DNA of 64,000 nucleotides, from assembly GCA_026826555.1 (NCBI GenBank), contig JAKSZT010033882.1, positions 328,881 to 392,880 on the forward strand, read 5' to 3'. The stretch's first letter is position 1. Every line of letters begins with the position of its first letter. The position numbers were made by a program, and so were the translations under genes. The notes under the pieces were generated by a model, which did not search any database, was not told the origin of the DNA, and worked only from the letters and a program-made list of their open reading frames with translations. This document shows, piece after piece, positions 1-13,114 of the stretch. Origin of the DNA: Tolypeutes matacus (Eukaryota; Chordata; Mammalia; Cingulata; Chlamyphoridae).

Positions 1-361
1 TGTTGCCGGTCAGGCTCTGGGTCCGTGAAAACGGTGCCGCGGATGAGAAAGAAAGAATAAGACAAAGAGAAGAAAAACTGGGATCAGGGGACTCTCCGTC
101 AGATATGCAGAGAAGAGCCCTGCCACCTCATAAGGTGTGGCTTTTATTTTAGCTTTAGAACAAAGAAAACATGTATGTACATATATAAATTCAATAGATA
201 CTTGACAGTTTACATTTTACTAGAATGAGCAAGTCTTAAAAGTTAATGGCTCAGTTCCTCTTTTCCTTCCTGAAATTCACAGACATTGTAAATCTTACAA
301 GCTCAGGATGTTTCCCCACCCAGCTCCTATTAGCATGAGACCGGAGGGCTTGTTTCCTACA
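1..361 (-). repeat. LTR-like sequence, ERVK-type, minus strand
   Basis: Read on the minus strand this stretch starts with TGTAGGAAAC (at 361) and ends with CCGGCAACA (at 1), giving LTR-like TG...CA ends. A TATA-like motif lies near 183-190 and an AATAAA polyadenylation signal at 143-148. These are followed by a pyrimidine-rich U5-like segment similar in style to betaretroviral LTRs. The window edge coincides with the putative 3' end, so the TSD and neighbouring sequence cannot be seen. No convincing polypurine tract precedes 361 on the minus strand. It does not resemble the LTR-like sequence at 3395-3771 by eye, so it may not belong to the same provirus as the gag remnant. Confidence 0.42.
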
Positions 362-1633
362 TTCCAGAGTGACCTTCTATTCTTTCAGTTGCCATGGCCT
401 TTAATTGAAACTCCATCATTATACAACTCTTTTAAATTCTTCATTCAACTGATATCACATGAACTTAATTATTTTTAGTATTTTACTTTTCTAAGGTAAA
501 AGACCATGTTATTTGTGAGAGTGAAATAAAAGCTGTCTTTCAGGATTTGACTTTGAGAAATCAGGATCAAACATTGTGTTGTTTTTTAAAATGATAAGAC
601 CTATTTCTTCATGGAAACAATAAAGTCAAACTACAAGAAGCTATTTTGATAAAACACTTTCTTTATTACATACTGATTATTGAGGAGAAAATCTTTGTAA
701 ACTTTTACTAAAACAGACTACTGATTGAGAAACTTTGAGAAAGAATAAAACATGAACTTTATATTATTACATTGTTTGACATTAAACCTTTTAAATTTTT
801 ATAGATACACTGCCTAAGTTTTACTTAGCTTTGACCACAAAAATTCCTTTTTCACAAGCCTTTTGCACTTTTATATTTATTCAGGTTTTGTCCCACATTT
901 TACTTTGTTTTCATTACTAGTCATTTTATCTTAGGATAAAATTACTTTCTTTTCTTTAATAATAAAAGCACATTCTATATACCTTCCATACTTAAGTTAC
1001 CACAATGATTTTGGAAACTACTTCCAAGCAAACTTCTGACAACATATAATTACGATCAACATTAAATAAACTTGTTAGAAAAATGATTTAATTTGAGTAT
1101 AACTAGTTTTATTAATTTAAACTAATAACCATATTTATTTATAAGCACCTATTTAATTTTTGGCCATTTGAATAGAGCTCTTATAATAATCTTCATTTAT
1201 CAATTTAATATTACCACCCAGAGTTATCAAAATATACACTGACACTGAACATATAGGCAAATACAAAAAGAATTATGACACACTAACAGAAACATAAAGC
1301 TTACTAATTTGACCCATAATTTTCACTCCTTTGGTATGGCTGTCTTCAAGCCCTCCATCATTTCACATCTTTGATTTTACTGTTTTTAAGATTTTTTCTG
1401 GAATCTGTGTTACCTGTAATATATAAGCTTTTTTTATGAAACATTTTTGTTCATAATCAGCAACCAGCCAAGACAACTTAAACAGCATAAATACAGTTAA
1501 GCTCTAGTTTAGCAGTTTATACAGATATTTAACATGTATATTTTGGATTACTACTCTTTACGAGTACGCTTAGTCTCAAAGTTCAGTTTTCTGGAATAGG
1601 TTCTTTAATTCATGTTCCTAATTTTGGGTATAC
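362..1633. other. AT-rich stretch without recognisable gene
   Basis: About 1.3 kb of AT-rich sequence between the LTR-like end and the gag nucleocapsid remnant. If the provirus were complete, protease, pol and env would lie here on the minus strand, but no protease, reverse transcriptase or envelope motif was found and all frames are closed by stops. Either most of the coding part was deleted or the flanking LTR belongs to another element. Confidence 0.4.
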
Positions 1634-3316
1634 TCAGTGAAGGAATAATAAATTTTTTTTCAGCTGAGGAAGGATCGACAGCTGTACTGCTTTGGGTAAC
1701 TGCCTTAAGTTCTGATACAGGCTGGAGTGAACTGCTCTGTTGCTGACTAGGTAAATTTGAGCAAGGCTGGGAAATATGCTCATATTTGTCTGAGGACCTT
1801 GAGCAAGGCCCGCTTGGAAGTTTCCTGACTTATTAATGAGACTACCATTTTTGTGATATTTAGAATGGCATTCCTTGGCCCAGTGTAACCTTTTTTGGCA
1901 TTTCAGACACACAACTTGGTATTAATTTATTATTGCCACTAAATGGAGCTCTTACACTAATTTTGTCTTGGCAATCTTTTTTCATATCGCCTAGTTTCCC
2001 ACATTTAAAGTAATTTAAGTTAGTAATCATAGGACTGTTCCCCTTTAGAGCAGCTGCAAAAAGGTTCATGTTATAGGTATTAAGCCCCATGTTTTGGCAT
2101 ATTTTTATATAATCCTGTAAAGTTCTTCCATTTGCCTTTTTTGGACATAGTCTTTTTACACTCACTGTTATCATTATCAAAAGGAAACATTAGAAAAAAC
2201 ATTTCTTTAAGATCAGATTGAGTTTCTGTCTTGTTGAATACATCTGCCAGCCTTGCTACAAATTCAGCATAGGGTTCAGTATTTCCTTGAAAATTTTTTG
2301 GAAATGATTGTGCAGCCTGTCCTGGGGTGGAGATTCATCACTAGGGAGCTAAGCAGCACAACCACAGTTGTACAATGACAGTATCATCATATTGAGCTTG
2401 GCGAGGAATCCCAGCCCATTGACCTGTCCCTAATATTTGTTCAGAAATAATAGGTACTGGTGTATTTTGCTGTTTATTTCATCATGCTACAATATTAGTT
2501 TCATCAACCCACCAAGCTTTAAATTGTAAAAATTCTGCTGAAGTTAGAACAGCTTGAGCTAACAAATCCCAGTCCCAGGATATTAATCTGTTTGCTTCTG
2601 CCATTCCTTTCAACAATTCTTGAGTATAAGGAGAATTTACACCATATTGAGTGCATGCTTGCTTTAATTCTTTGATAGTTTTAGAAGGAATAGGAGCATT
2701 TTCATATTGTACACCCCATTGGGGATTGTTAGCATCTACTGGAATTTGAGTTACTGATACTTGGAAAGTAAAAAAAATTGCATAGCCTCTGAATTTCTTT
2801 CTCTACTTCCCTTTTCATAATTGAAAAAGATGGTGCTGGCACAAAAACAGAAATTTTTGGAGGTTCATCAAATGTTGTAAAAATGGATCAGTAGATACTT
2901 AGGAGGCACAGACACTGGTTCAAAAGACAATCAATCATCTTTTGAAGCTGACAGCTTAACAACCAATGGAAAAATTTCACAAACTCCCTTCTTCTTTTTT
3001 TTCTTTTTATTAGACATGAGTTAACCTGTTTTGCCTGTTCATTAATTTTTTATATATTTTTTCATTAATATCATCATTAACTTATTCTGCTACAGTGTTA
3101 GCAATAGCAGTATCCATTTTAGTATCTTCATTTTCATCTGACTGTAATGGGTCAAGAACAACAGAAATGACTATACAAAGACCATACATAACAATGTTTC
3201 TGTACAAGAGAAAAGAGTTTTAGTAACTCTAGGGTCATCACACATACCCCTGTATTCTTTAACAGGGCTTTCAAACCTTGGGAATATTCCTCTAACCGAG
3301 TTGATTGATTACCCAT
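1634..3316 (-). pseudogene. gag: Betaretrovirus-like gag pseudogene (ERVK-type)
   Basis: Decayed gag on the minus strand. Gag is the structural polyprotein that assembles retroviral cores. The matrix part starts at an ATG at 3314-3316 followed by Gly (MGNQ), a possible myristoylation site, and continues LKALLKNTGVCV in betaretroviral style. Capsid remnants lie at about 2790-2200. A well kept major homology region at about 2222-2297 includes QGNTEPYAEFVARL, with the conserved Gln, Glu and Arg. Nucleocapsid has two zinc knuckles in different frames. The first, at 1971-2012 (YFKCGKLGDMKKDC), has lost its first Cys and its His. The second, at 1868-1909 (CLKCQKRLHWAKEC), keeps the full C-x2-C-x4-H-x4-C pattern. 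Multiple stops and frameshifts make it non-coding. Assignment to class II/betaretrovirus-like is firm; the exact family is not determined. Confidence 0.85.
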
Positions 3317-3394
3317 TACCCTGATGATCAAAATTATTTGACTCACCAACAGAATGCAAGGACTGTCAAACCCAGCAGTCCTTGTTTCCATGGC

Positions 3395-3771
3395 CCTGAT
3401 CCAGAGAAAAGCCTGGTAGGCAGTGCTGAGAATGATCCAAAGAAAGTTTGGGATCAGTGGACCTCACTCCATGTGGAATGCTGGAAAGTTTATTTAGGCT
3501 GGAGCTGCTTTTTATATGACAAAGCTGAAAACAAAAGTAGGGCATCCTTCACTACTTCCTCAGCTTGGTATGTGAGAGCGCTGCCTGTTTCTGTGTTCCC
3601 AGACAATCTTTCTTGGAAATTCAGACAATAACATCTTAGTGGTGTGTTCATTCTGCTCTGCCTCCTCCCACTAATGTCTGCAGTATGCAGTGTCCTTGGA
3701 GATAATTACTAATGTTTCTCTGTGAGCAAGCATGCTTTTTAAATGCTTAACCCTTTATGCTCGGGCCCTCA
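3395..3771 (-). repeat. LTR-like sequence upstream of gag
   Basis: Immediately upstream of the gag start on the minus strand lies a promoter-like arrangement. A TATAAAA box (3511-3517) is followed about 20 bases later by AATAAA (3489-3494), as in a retroviral U3-R junction. A TG at 3770-3771 may be the 5' end. A GGTGAGTC splice-donor-like motif occurs in the leader between this sequence and gag. No clear tRNA primer-binding site was found, so the U5 boundary is uncertain. The right edge abuts L1-A, which may have truncated the LTR. Confidence 0.4.
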
Positions 3772-3784
3772 GCATCTTTTCCAA

Positions 3785-4365
3785 CATTCAAGGAAGAAAT
3801 ACAAAAGGCTAAAAAGCACATGAGAAAATGTTCAACATCGCTTGCTATCAGGGAAATGCAAATCAAAACTACAATGAGATACCATCTTACACCCATCAGA
3901 ATAGCAGCTATTAAAAAATCTGCAGCCTCTAAGTGTTGTAGAGAATGTGGAGGAATAGGAACCCTCATCCATTGCTAGTGGGATTGTGGAATAGTCCAGC
4001 CAATGTGGAGGACAGTTTGGTGGTTCCTCAGAAAACTAACAATAGGTCTTCTGTAAGATCCAGCAATTCCACTGCTAGGTATATACCCAGAAGAACTGAA
4101 AGCAAAGACGTGAACAGATATATGCACACCAATGTTCACGGTGGCATTGTTCACCATTGCCAAATGTTGGAATCAGCCCCAGTGCCCTTCAAAAGATGAA
4201 TGGATAAGCAAAACGTGGTACATACATACAATGGAATATTACTCAGGTATTAGAAGGAATAAATTGCTAACACATGGAATAACGTGGATGAATCCTGAAG
4301 ACCATATGTTGAGTGAAGCAAGCCAGGCATTGAAGGATGAACAGTATATGACCTCACTGATTTGA
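3785..4365 (+). pseudogene. L1-A ORF2 C-terminal remnant
   Basis: Encodes the end of the L1 ORF2 protein (endonuclease/reverse transcriptase) downstream of the reverse transcriptase core. It includes the Cys-rich region (..[13 protein letters not shown].., the zinc-knuckle-like C-terminus) and the tail EWISKTWYIHTMEYYSGI...ASQALKDEQYMTSLI ending at the stop at 4363-4365. The reading frame shifts several times and contains stops, so no protein is made. The endonuclease and reverse transcriptase domains are missing by 5' truncation. Confidence 0.85.
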
Positions 4366-6992
4366 ACTGAGGAAAGTGAGCAGTCTCTGAGAACCATTGT
4401 CTGAAAGATAGGTTAACAAGGGAGAGAAAGAGAAGAGGAGCCTGTGAGCCATCACCCATATGGACATAATCTATTGTAAAGGGATATATTATAGTTGCAT
4501 ATTGAAGGATAAGACAGATGGGTTGTGACATTACTTGATTTGGTGGTGTAGGGTTCACAGGTGGGTAGATTAGGAAGGGCAGGTTGGAATACCCTGGGCA
4601 TGTAACTATGAATCTTGTCATTCCATGAGTCAAGAGAGGGGAGTGTCATATCCTCCAGGGCAAAGGGGAGGAAGGAACAGTTAACAACAAATGGGGTATT
4701 TAGTGATCATGGGAAATATTTTTCATTACCTTACAGTAATGGACAAAGGAAATGGTAAATATCATCAAAAATCATTAAACTGTACCATCTATATTGTAAA
4801 CTATACTGTAAACCACTGACAATGTTTAGTTACTATATTTACTGTCTGTATAACAGTTATAACAATGCTAAAATCTTAAAAAATGGTTTTAATATGGAGT
4901 GGGGAAGGGGGAGGGAGGTTGGGTATGTGCAAGTACCTAGTATTCCATGTGTGACTTTGCTGTGACCTAAAACTTCTTTGAAAATTAAATGAAAATTTGG
5001 GAGACACTGGAGAATGAGAGGGGGAAGGTGTCACGTTACACTAGACATCCTATCATACAGCGGTAAAAGGAAAAAAGAATACTTTTTTTTAAAAGGGGAA
5101 TATTTTGGTTTTTTTCCCCCATTTTTTGAATCATGCAATCTGCTAATTATATTTTAATTTTAATTTAGTTTTTTTTTTTCCTCCGGAGTTTCCTTGTAGT
5201 TATCCCTTGCATTTAAGCTTATCATTATTATTACTTTTTCCTATTAGTTGTATTTGGTTGTTTCATGGTCTTCATGTCCAAGGAAGGTTTAGGTCACAGA
5301 AGGGTTACAATGGGCACTGCCAAGGATCATTGTTGGGGGGTTTCTGGGATGAGAGGTTCATGGGAGTAAGTTCATCTGAATATACATGAAAGTTATATGA
5401 AATTGTTCAAATGATCAAGGTATAGGGCATGTTCACAGTGGGTAGAGAATCTCTCTATAAATGAGTGAATCTGAATTCCCAGCCTGGAGAGCTCTGCCAC
5501 ATTCTCCAAGGGAGCAGGAACAGTCCCCTGAGTGCAGGAGCAGTGTCTGGCAAAAGAGGATGTTCCACTGATGGGTTCTTGTTATTGATGACTAACCTCA
5601 TGAGTCTTTGCTGCTGTAATTGAAACTTAGCCTACTGTTATGGGGTGCCTAAGGTTTGAGACCTTACAGGCTATTTGTTGCTCAAATATGGCCTCTCACT
5701 AAGCCAAACTCAGCATATGAATGCATTAACTTCCTCCTAACATGGTACATAACTACCAGGGATGAGCCTCCCTGGCAATGAGGGATTAATACCATCTGGC
5801 AACATGATTGAAAAAAGACCTTGAATAAAAGGGGAAATGTAAAGAGAAATGAGTTCATGTGGCTAAGAGACTTCAAAGAGAGTCAGGAGGTCATCCAAGA
5901 GGTAACATTTACACACACCTCAGTAGGATCTCATAGAACACCAAAGTGGATATCACCCCAAACAGAGGGGCTCCTAGGGTTCTGGAGACACGCAGGTTCT
6001 GCCTAAGTGGGCCTAACCCCAGAGATTGATGCCTTATTAGTGGGCTTTACTTTGGAATCTGTGCTCCTGACAGTGACAGAGTTGGACTCAAATAAATCCT
6101 CCCTGCACATGGTCCATCAGTCCCTTCTATTCAAACGTATATGTGATGCTGGAGTTTTCAGGTGTACTTCCAAAGACTGGAGCCTCTGGCCTACCTATGT
6201 GCCAGCTGTGCTTGGAATCTTGGTGGAGCTGCAAGTCCTAACCTACAGCACAATGGCCTCATCCAAATCATGAGGCATGGAGACGATGATCGGCAATGTC
6301 CATCCCAGGGAATGGAGAGGGCCTGCAGCTGCAGGCAGGATAATCCCATCCACTGTGTCCATGGGATATAAACCCTCTGTCACTTGGAGGTGGAGTGGAC
6401 GTAACCATCCTGGTCCCCTCAGAATTGGGGGAAGAGCTATGTACTAGAGTGGACTTAATGGTATTCTGTTGTAGACATATTGTGATTCAAGCAATGGAGG
6501 AAATTATAACATGAGGTGGGAGCCATCACCACTGGACACTTTTGGGGCAGGGAGGCAAAGGGCAGTTGAAAAACAGGGGTTTTGGGGGGACTTGGGGGTT
6601 ATCCTGAGTGGCACTGCGGTGACAGATGTAGGCCACTTTTTATCAGCATATTCCATACAGAACTGTGTGGGAGAGAATGTGGTCTATGATGTGAACTGTG
6701 CTGTATGCTTGGTGGCAAGGCCCCAGGATGTGTATACCCATTGCAGCTGCTGTGCCACACTGATGAAGGATGTTTGTGTGGATGTTGCGGGAGGTGTGGG
6801 AGGTGGGGAACATGAGAATCCCTGTAATTTCTGTTGTAATATTTACATAATCAAAGCACCTTTTTAAAAATATGTATGTAAAGAAATAACATTTATGTAA
6901 GCAAATGCACATATATGCATATATATTTATATATCATTTACAAATATTACTATGCATTGTGAAAATTTTGATTTTTACCCACAATAAAAAAT
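3785..6992 (+). mobile_element. LINE-1 copy A, 5'-truncated
   Basis: Non-LTR retrotransposon fragment on the plus strand. It starts inside the C-terminal part of ORF2 and runs through a long 3' untranslated region to an A-rich tail after CCCACAATAAAAAATA (about 6981-6992). It is collinear over its whole length with the 3' part of L1-B (about 19050-22350), so it belongs to the same or a closely related family. The 5' truncation is typical of L1 insertion by target-primed reverse transcription. Its 5' edge joins the LTR-like sequence of the ERVK-type remnant. No clear TSD was identified. Confidence 0.9.
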
Positions 6993-7289
6993 AGGAGGAA
7001 AAAAAGTAAGAAAATGCTACAATAATGGACAACATTATTTTTTAAATGGTAATTTTTTAAATGCTTACCCAGAATGTAATGGATTGAAGAACCAGTGAAA
7101 ACAACCAGGATAATTTGAAATTAGTGGAAAGCCCATCTTTACATAAACTAAGAGAAATCTCGAGTCTGATGCATAAGTTAGTCATAATAAATTGAACACA
7201 GATGAGTCTGAAAGAAGATGTGGGAGGAGCAGATCTCAGAACAAACTGCAAGTGCACTCTCCCCGTGGAACAAGACATCATGAATTGTA
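6993..7289. other. Unassigned spacer
   Basis: AT-rich bases between the L1-A tail and the zinc-finger remnant. It may contain the 3' flank or untranslated region of the zinc-finger pseudogene. I recognise nothing specific in it. Confidence 0.3.
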
Positions 7290-8960
<1,671 letters not shown>

Positions 8961-9116
8961 CAAAACAACACCCCTTAAATCAACCCAGAACCTTCAGGCT
9001 TCTGAAGGTTAAGAAAGGTGCAGCTTCCAAAGATACACGAGTAGGGTGTCCCCAGAACAAAGGCCAAAATGGCAACCCAGGAAATCCTGAACACTTTGTT
9101 TTGGACTGACTATTCT

Positions 9117-9173
9117 TGTTCAATTTTTTTTTAATTTATGTATTTTTATTGTGGGTAAAAATGTTCAATTTTT
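9117..9173 (-). mobile_element. Ultra-short L1 3'-end insertion with TSD
   Basis: On the minus strand about 33 bases match the extreme 3' end of the L1 copies in this window (TTTTTACCCACAATAAAAAT followed by an A-rich tail). The insert is flanked by a perfect 12-base direct repeat, TGTTCAATTTTT, at 9117-9128 and 9162-9173 (plus-strand reading). The tail merges with the T-rich end of the left repeat. This is the signature of an extremely 5'-truncated L1 retrotransposition event. Confidence 0.8.
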
Positions 9174-9319
9174 ATTCTTCTATTTATTTGGAAGAGATGC
9201 ACTATTTAATAATCTTTAAAGTTTACAGAGGAAATTATAACACTTTTGCCTGCCTTTCCAAATCTGCACTTATTTGTTATTGACTTGCTAAATAATGTAT
9301 TTTAAAACATTTTATATCT

Positions 9320-9897
9320 TGTATTAGTCAACCACAGGGGTGCTGATGCAAAATTCCAGAAAACTGTTGGTCTTCATAAAGGGTATTTTTTGGGGGTAGA
9401 TGCTTACAGTTACCAGACCATAAAGCATAAGTTTCTTCCTTCACCAAATTCTGTTACCCTGTCTTGGGGCAAAACACCTGCCGACATTTGCCAGGGTTCA
9501 GGCTTCTTGGGTTCCTCTCTTCCCAGAGCTGCATTTCTCTCTTGCTTTGTTCTTTTGTTTCCTCCACAATGTCAGCTGTAGACTATGAGGCTTTCTAAGG
9601 TTTGCCTCCCTCCACAAGGCCAGTTGTGAACTGTCAGGTGAATGGCTTGTCTATTTTCCCTGGGGTCTTCTGTCCTTGCTCATCAAAACTCCAACATCAA
9701 AATTACCCCAACTCTGTACTTTGCCATGTTTATTATGTTTGAGTTCCCACCCTCCAAGGGGCGGGGTTCAATGCCCTACAGAACATGGCCCAGTCAACGC
9801 CCTTATCATAACTTAATCATGTCCAGAATAACAGACCAGTTTACAAGGATAATCCAATATCCATTTTTGGAATTCATAATTATATCAAACTGCTACA
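9320..9897 (-). mobile_element. Solo LTR, MaLR/ERVL-like family, minus strand
   Basis: Minus-strand copy of the LTR that flanks the provirus at 38132-40751. On the plus strand it starts TGTATTAGTCA (9320) and ends CAAACTGCTACA (9897), the reverse complements of the family's ...TGACTAATACA and TGT...GTTTG ends. It contains the family's conserved GC-rich CCAAGGGGCGGGG block and the reverse complement of the polyadenylation region (AAATACCCTTTAT). Flanking 5-base sequences TATCT (9315-9319) and TATCC (9898-9902) are a TSD with one mismatch. No internal sequence is present, so it arose by LTR-LTR recombination. It is the longest (578 bp) and visibly the most divergent of the four LTRs seen. Confidence 0.88.
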
Positions 9898-10679
9898 TAT
9901 CCATTTACTCATCTTATGCTATATATTATTTTATAGTGTATTTTCACACTTTAATGTTGTCTAGACCCCAGATATCATTATTACTTTATCCATTCAATTG
10001 TCATTTAGATATATGGATTTAATTAACAGATATTGTGCTTCAATCCATCCTGAATCTTGAAACTTCTGAGATTATTTTCTTTCTGATTGAAGAATAGTCT
10101 TTTACATTTCTTTTAAAATGAATTGCTTCTAGCAAACTTTATTAGTATTTACTCAACTGTAAAAATATTTATTTCACATCTTTCTGAAGGATTGAGATGA
10201 ATTAAATCTCAGGCCTTCTATGATTTCCACTGCTTTTGAGAGCACCCTTAGGGTTGAATTTTTTCCATTCTGCTTTAAATGTAATCAGTTCTTTGAAGAA
10301 GAAATTAGGGAATTTCAGTTTTACAGCCTACTTCCTGCCACCCCACACCCCAGGTAAAATGTTTATGCTCTGGCTCTGGGCATGGGGATAATGGCACACC
10401 TCTCTGTGGTACACACCTGTTTTTGAAGTTAAAATTTGGTGGAGAAAGCACAGTATTTTGAGTTCTTCTTGGGACCATTCTAGGTACCAGTGCAATGGTG
10501 GTCACCATTCCATTTTACTCAATGATGGCCACACCGAAAGTACAGCCACTGCTTCATGGATTCCCATTACTCCCGGACTTAGGAGATCCCTCCTGATCCC
10601 TGAGCTCTGGCTTAATGCCCTCATTTGAGTCTTGTGTGGACCCTGGAAAAGTATGTTCTTACTAACCCATTGTTGTGTG
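9898..10679. other. Unassigned intergenic sequence
   Basis: No open reading frame, RNA gene or repeat was recognised here. The base composition is ordinary for mammalian intergenic DNA. Confidence 0.3.
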
Positions 10680-11275
10680 TGTAAGCCTTTTGTATGTAGG
10701 ACATTTTGTTTAGATTCAGATAAGGGATCTTTTGATTAACTCACTTTTTGTTAGATTGCTGTAGTTTAGCTTAGAGCTTCTGATTAGATTCAGGCACCAG
10801 GATGGACCTCAATCATTGTGTTGAAGTTCTACATACATGGAACACAGAGAGAAAGAGTGCTCCCATGTTTACCCTACCATATGAGAGAGACCTCCAGGAT
10901 CTCCTACAACTGTGCAGAGACACAGAAACCCTGAGAGGCTGAGGAGAGGCTAAATGCTGGAGTCATGGAGCATCTTGAAACTGAAGACATCCAGGCCAGA
11001 GGAGAAGGGAGAGGTGTGAGCAATTGTGTCTGATGGCACACTGCTGAGCTCAGGGAGAAAGTGAGTTTGGAGGAGAAGGCAGATAGAGACAGGCAATCCC
11101 AACATTTTCACTTGGCAGTAGTCCAGCAACAGCTGACCCTTGTTAAGACAGCATTTTTAATGATGACTTGATTTAGACATTTCACAGCCTCAGAACTGTA
11201 AGCTTTAACCCTAATAAATTCCAATAAAAGCCAAATTATTTCTGGTATTTTGCATTGGCGGTGCATGGCAAATTC
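10680..11275 (+). repeat. Possible LTR-like dispersed repeat
   Basis: The 3' part (about 11160-11275) reads CTCAGAACTGTAAGCTTTAA, then CCTAATAAATTCCAATAAAA, then TTTCTGGTATTTTGCATTGG. Double polyadenylation signals followed by a short GGTATTTTGCAT end recall the layout of the MaLR-like LTR end (AAATAAATACC...GGTATTTCACATTAGC). I recall similar dispersed sequences from xenarthran genomes but cannot verify this. The 5' limit is a guess, and no TSD or partner LTR was seen. Confidence 0.35.
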
Positions 11276-12990
11276 AAACAGCTAGGGACACAGGGTTGGA
11301 GAGCTGCCCTGTTCCCAAATGGCAGTGTGATGCTGTTGCCCAGGGAATTCACCTGTAAACTGTGGGTGCCTCCACACTAGGCTGGAATGAATACTGGTAC
11401 GATGGAGGGTGAAGTGATCTTGGTCAGCCAGGCAATCAAGACAAGGGGTCAGGGAGGGGAGTCACATGGTTTGGGGACTACTATCAAGTCACAGATGCCC
11501 CAGTATGATGTACCTGCCTCGGGCAGTTGTTGACCAGGTGTGCAGGGTGAGATAAAGCATGGGACCTGGGGTCTGGTGCACAGAAGAGTCAGGGCACAGA
11601 GAGGAGACTACCTGCTCTTGCTCCTTTTGCCATTCCCTCTTTCCCTTGGCTTCCAGGGTTGACCATCTGAGGAGGTTGCTCTTACTGTATCCCTCTTGGT
11701 TCTCAGGCACAGACTCATGTCTCCTGCTTCCAGTTCTACAGTCACCTTCTCAAATCTTGGGTCAGCTAAAGAAAGAGCAATGCCAAGATGAAACCTGTTG
11801 GTGACAGGAAGGAAATGTCAAAATTCACATTACAACATTGGCTACAGCAATAACATCACCAGAATTAGCAATATTAGGCCAGTGACACTAATGAATTGTA
11901 CAGAAATCCCAGAAAGTTCTGGGACCTAGGGCTGACAAGAAAAGAAGTGAGGTTATGAGGGAGTGCAAGGTTCACAGAAAACCTCAGAGGGTGCCAATGC
12001 CAGATATTTCTCAGACTAATTAAATATTAAATTTTCAGCTGATGTTTAATAGTGTTGAAATGATGCAGACTTCTTCAATCCCAGAAGAGAATAGAGGGGT
12101 TGGATGATTAGATGCTGATGAACAACTGAAGAAGCTGGAATGTAACATGTGTTCACTGCAGTTCCCCCAATCCAGAGAGGGAATGTCCTTTTTTGGAACA
12201 AAACTCTCAGAGCTCCAATGAAAACCATCATCATAGGTTCTGGATCCACAAAGGAGGACAGGGAGAAAGCCCTGTTCAGCACTCACAGCCTCAGTTAGTG
12301 ATGTGAGTCACTCTGCCTGGTCTTCATTGGGGAGTAAGCAGCAGGAAGTCCATCTTCTCTTTTGGTGCTAACAGTCCTCTAACCAGACACATGTAGAGGA
12401 TAGTGTGGCCTTCACACGGTCTCATCCATGCTCCTCGTGCTCTGTGCTCACTCTTGCTGAGGGTGACCTCCACCCATCCAGGAAGCAGGGTAGGGTGCCC
12501 AGGGGAGAGAGCAGTTTTCCTTTATGGGCAGCTGCCTTTGCAAAAGGTGAGGTCAAGTGCCCTCCCAGTAACGTTGATCTTCAAATCAACCACTTTGTAT
12601 GATTTCATTGTGTACAATTTTCATAATTTTTTAAAAATTAAAACCAAATTATCCATGCAAATAGTATAAAAACAATTTAAGTCTATTATGGCAAACAGTA
12701 AAATTCCTTCTCTAGCCTCAACCCCCATTCCTCCTCAGAATTATCTGCATTGGCAGATTCTTTTGGGTACACATTTCTTTTTGTAAATACATGAATTCTC
12801 TAGTTTCATCCATCCCACACCCTATCACATATGAGAAAAATATTGGAGTATAATGTAAAAATATAAATAAATTTTCTAACTTCTTAAAATACTTGAGATT
12901 AGAAGTATATCATTTTATTATGAAAGGATCACTTCTATTTTCTAAAAATGTGGAAAATTTGGAGTTAAGTAGAAAGCAGGTGACTGTAGT
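11276..12990. other. Unassigned intergenic sequence
   Basis: About 1.7 kb without a recognisable gene, RNA or repeat. Short open frames here show no family motif, no conserved codon pattern and no splice or promoter context I can support. Confidence 0.3.
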
Positions 12991-12991
12991 T

Positions 12992-13062
12992 CAGTGGCTG
13001 TTAAACTTGAATCCACATCAGAATCAGGTGAAGAAACTGAAAAAATATAAATTGTTGGGGTG
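12992..13062 (+). mobile_element. MER5A-like hAT-Charlie DNA transposon fragment
   Basis: CAGTGGCTGTTAAACTTGAA followed by CATCAGAATCAGGTGAAG and, further on, ATTGTTGGGGTGCC matches the order of the well-known MER5A start (CAGTGG...CTCAAACTT, CATCAGAATCACCTG, ATTGCTGGG). MER5A is an ancient non-autonomous hAT transposon shared by placental mammals. Only about 70 bases are recognisable and the terminal inverted repeat at the other end is not visible. Confidence 0.7.
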
Positions 13063-13114
13063 CCTTATAAGAAAACGCTACAGAAGAGAGGCAAGTTGGC
13101 ATCAGTTTAGGTGG

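Noticed and set aside
4250..4649. Minus-strand frame rich in Pro and Thr near 4.25-4.65 kb, with a homologous frame at 19.57-19.92 kb
   Set aside because: Both are antisense shadows of the L1 ORF2 end and 3' UTR. The similarity reflects shared L1 sequence, not a conserved gene.
9642..10022. 126-codon plus-strand frame as a small gene
   Set aside because: Most of it is antisense to the solo LTR at 9320-9897 and it has no recognisable domain.
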